From NCBI GenBank assembly GCA_025350175.1, contig JANXYF010000081.1, forward strand, positions 1-11,688: a stretch of 11,688 nucleotides of DNA, written 5' to 3'. The position numbers were made by a program, and so were the translations under genes. Origin of the DNA: Nitrosopumilales archaeon. Lineage in GTDB: Archaea > Thermoproteota > Nitrososphaeria > Nitrososphaerales > Nitrosopumilaceae. This document shows, piece after piece, positions 11,635-11,688 of the stretch (its first letter is position 1; each line of letters begins with the position of its first letter). Under the pieces are notes generated by a model. That model saw only the letters and a program-made list of their open reading frames with translations. It made no database searches and was not told the DNA's origin.

Positions 11635-11688
11635 CTAGAAAATGTGTTCAACTAGGCGTGAGGTATTTTCCTTTCCTGCAAGCCAGTT
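11635..11688 (-). CDS. Possible C-terminal end of a gene entering from the right
   Basis: The minus strand from the right edge reads an open frame NWLAGKENTSRLVEHIF and stops at TAG (11635-11637), 41 bases before the Mrr-like start. The peptide looks like an amphipathic helix and is protein-like, but 17 residues are too few to identify. It conflicts with the plus-strand candidate at 11642. Confidence 0.25.
   Translation of the reverse strand, partial: NWLAGKENTSRLVEHIF
11642..11688 (+). CDS. Possible N-terminal start of a gene leaving to the right
   Basis: ATG at 11642 opens MCSTRREVFSFPASQ and runs off the right edge. A TTAAAAATAC stretch about 30 bases upstream would serve as a TATA-like box for a leaderless start divergent from the Mrr-like gene. 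It is mutually exclusive, as a likely call, with the minus-strand end at 11635-11688. The product is not recognised. Confidence 0.25.
   Translation, partial: MCSTRREVFSFPASQ

Noticed and set aside
1..11688. Transposase, integrase, att sites, tRNA or rRNA genes
   Set aside because: I searched by eye for transposase or recombinase motifs, terminal inverted repeats and cloverleaf patterns and found none that I could support. The broken Mrr-like gene alone is not enough to call a mobile island.

Overview
The window looks like chromosomal DNA of a low-GC ammonia-oxidising archaeon (Thaumarchaeota/Nitrososphaerota, probably a Nitrosopumilus- or Nitrosarchaeum-like marine or freshwater lineage). 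The reasons are an archaeal-type inositol-1-phosphate synthase next to a Thi4-type thiazole synthase, a DRG-family GTPase with a TGS domain, a UPF0248-like small protein, many genes with a TATA-like box about 25-32 bp before the start codon (leaderless style), and frequent TTG/GTG starts. This assignment is an inference from protein families and gene style; no rRNA or tRNA is present.

Layout, left to right. (1) 1-1170, minus strand: inositol-1-phosphate synthase followed by the 5' end of thi4, probably one operon. (2) 1171-1791: no intact gene; it holds a decayed small membrane or secreted protein gene, a 10-bp tandem repeat and a long-loop inverted repeat. (3) 1792-2307, plus: a ribbon-helix-helix regulator with an unfamiliar C-terminal domain. 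(4) 2441-5043, plus: a siroheme/4Fe-4S nitrite/sulfite reductase translationally coupled to a two-domain rhodanese. (5) 5046-6197, minus: a TPR plus winged-helix-like protein, convergent with the rhodanese with only 2 bp between them. (6) 6348-8359, plus: a 544-residue collagen-like protein with about 122 uninterrupted Gly-X-Y triplets, then a 94-residue hypothetical protein. (7) 8408-8683, minus: a 91-residue protein that is 45% Arg+Lys, built from nine-residue repeats and resembling a histone-H1-tail or protamine-like DNA binder. (8) 8955-10934, minus: DRG GTPase, a small VTT/DedA-like membrane protein and a UPF0248-like protein. (9) 11001-11593, minus: an Mrr-type PD-(D/E)xK nuclease interrupted by a one-base frameshift.

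How the genes may work together: the reductase and rhodanese form the clearest functional pair (reduction to sulfide or ammonia plus sulfane-sulfur transfer), and the reductase carries a C-terminal Cys tail that might hand sulfur over. The most unusual segment is 6.3-8.7 kb, which holds a cytosolic-looking collagen, a small partner candidate and a polybasic repeat protein; both low-complexity genes carry internal DNA duplications. Two genes (the Mrr-like nuclease and the small protein at 1354-1568) are broken by events that can be placed to within a few bases.
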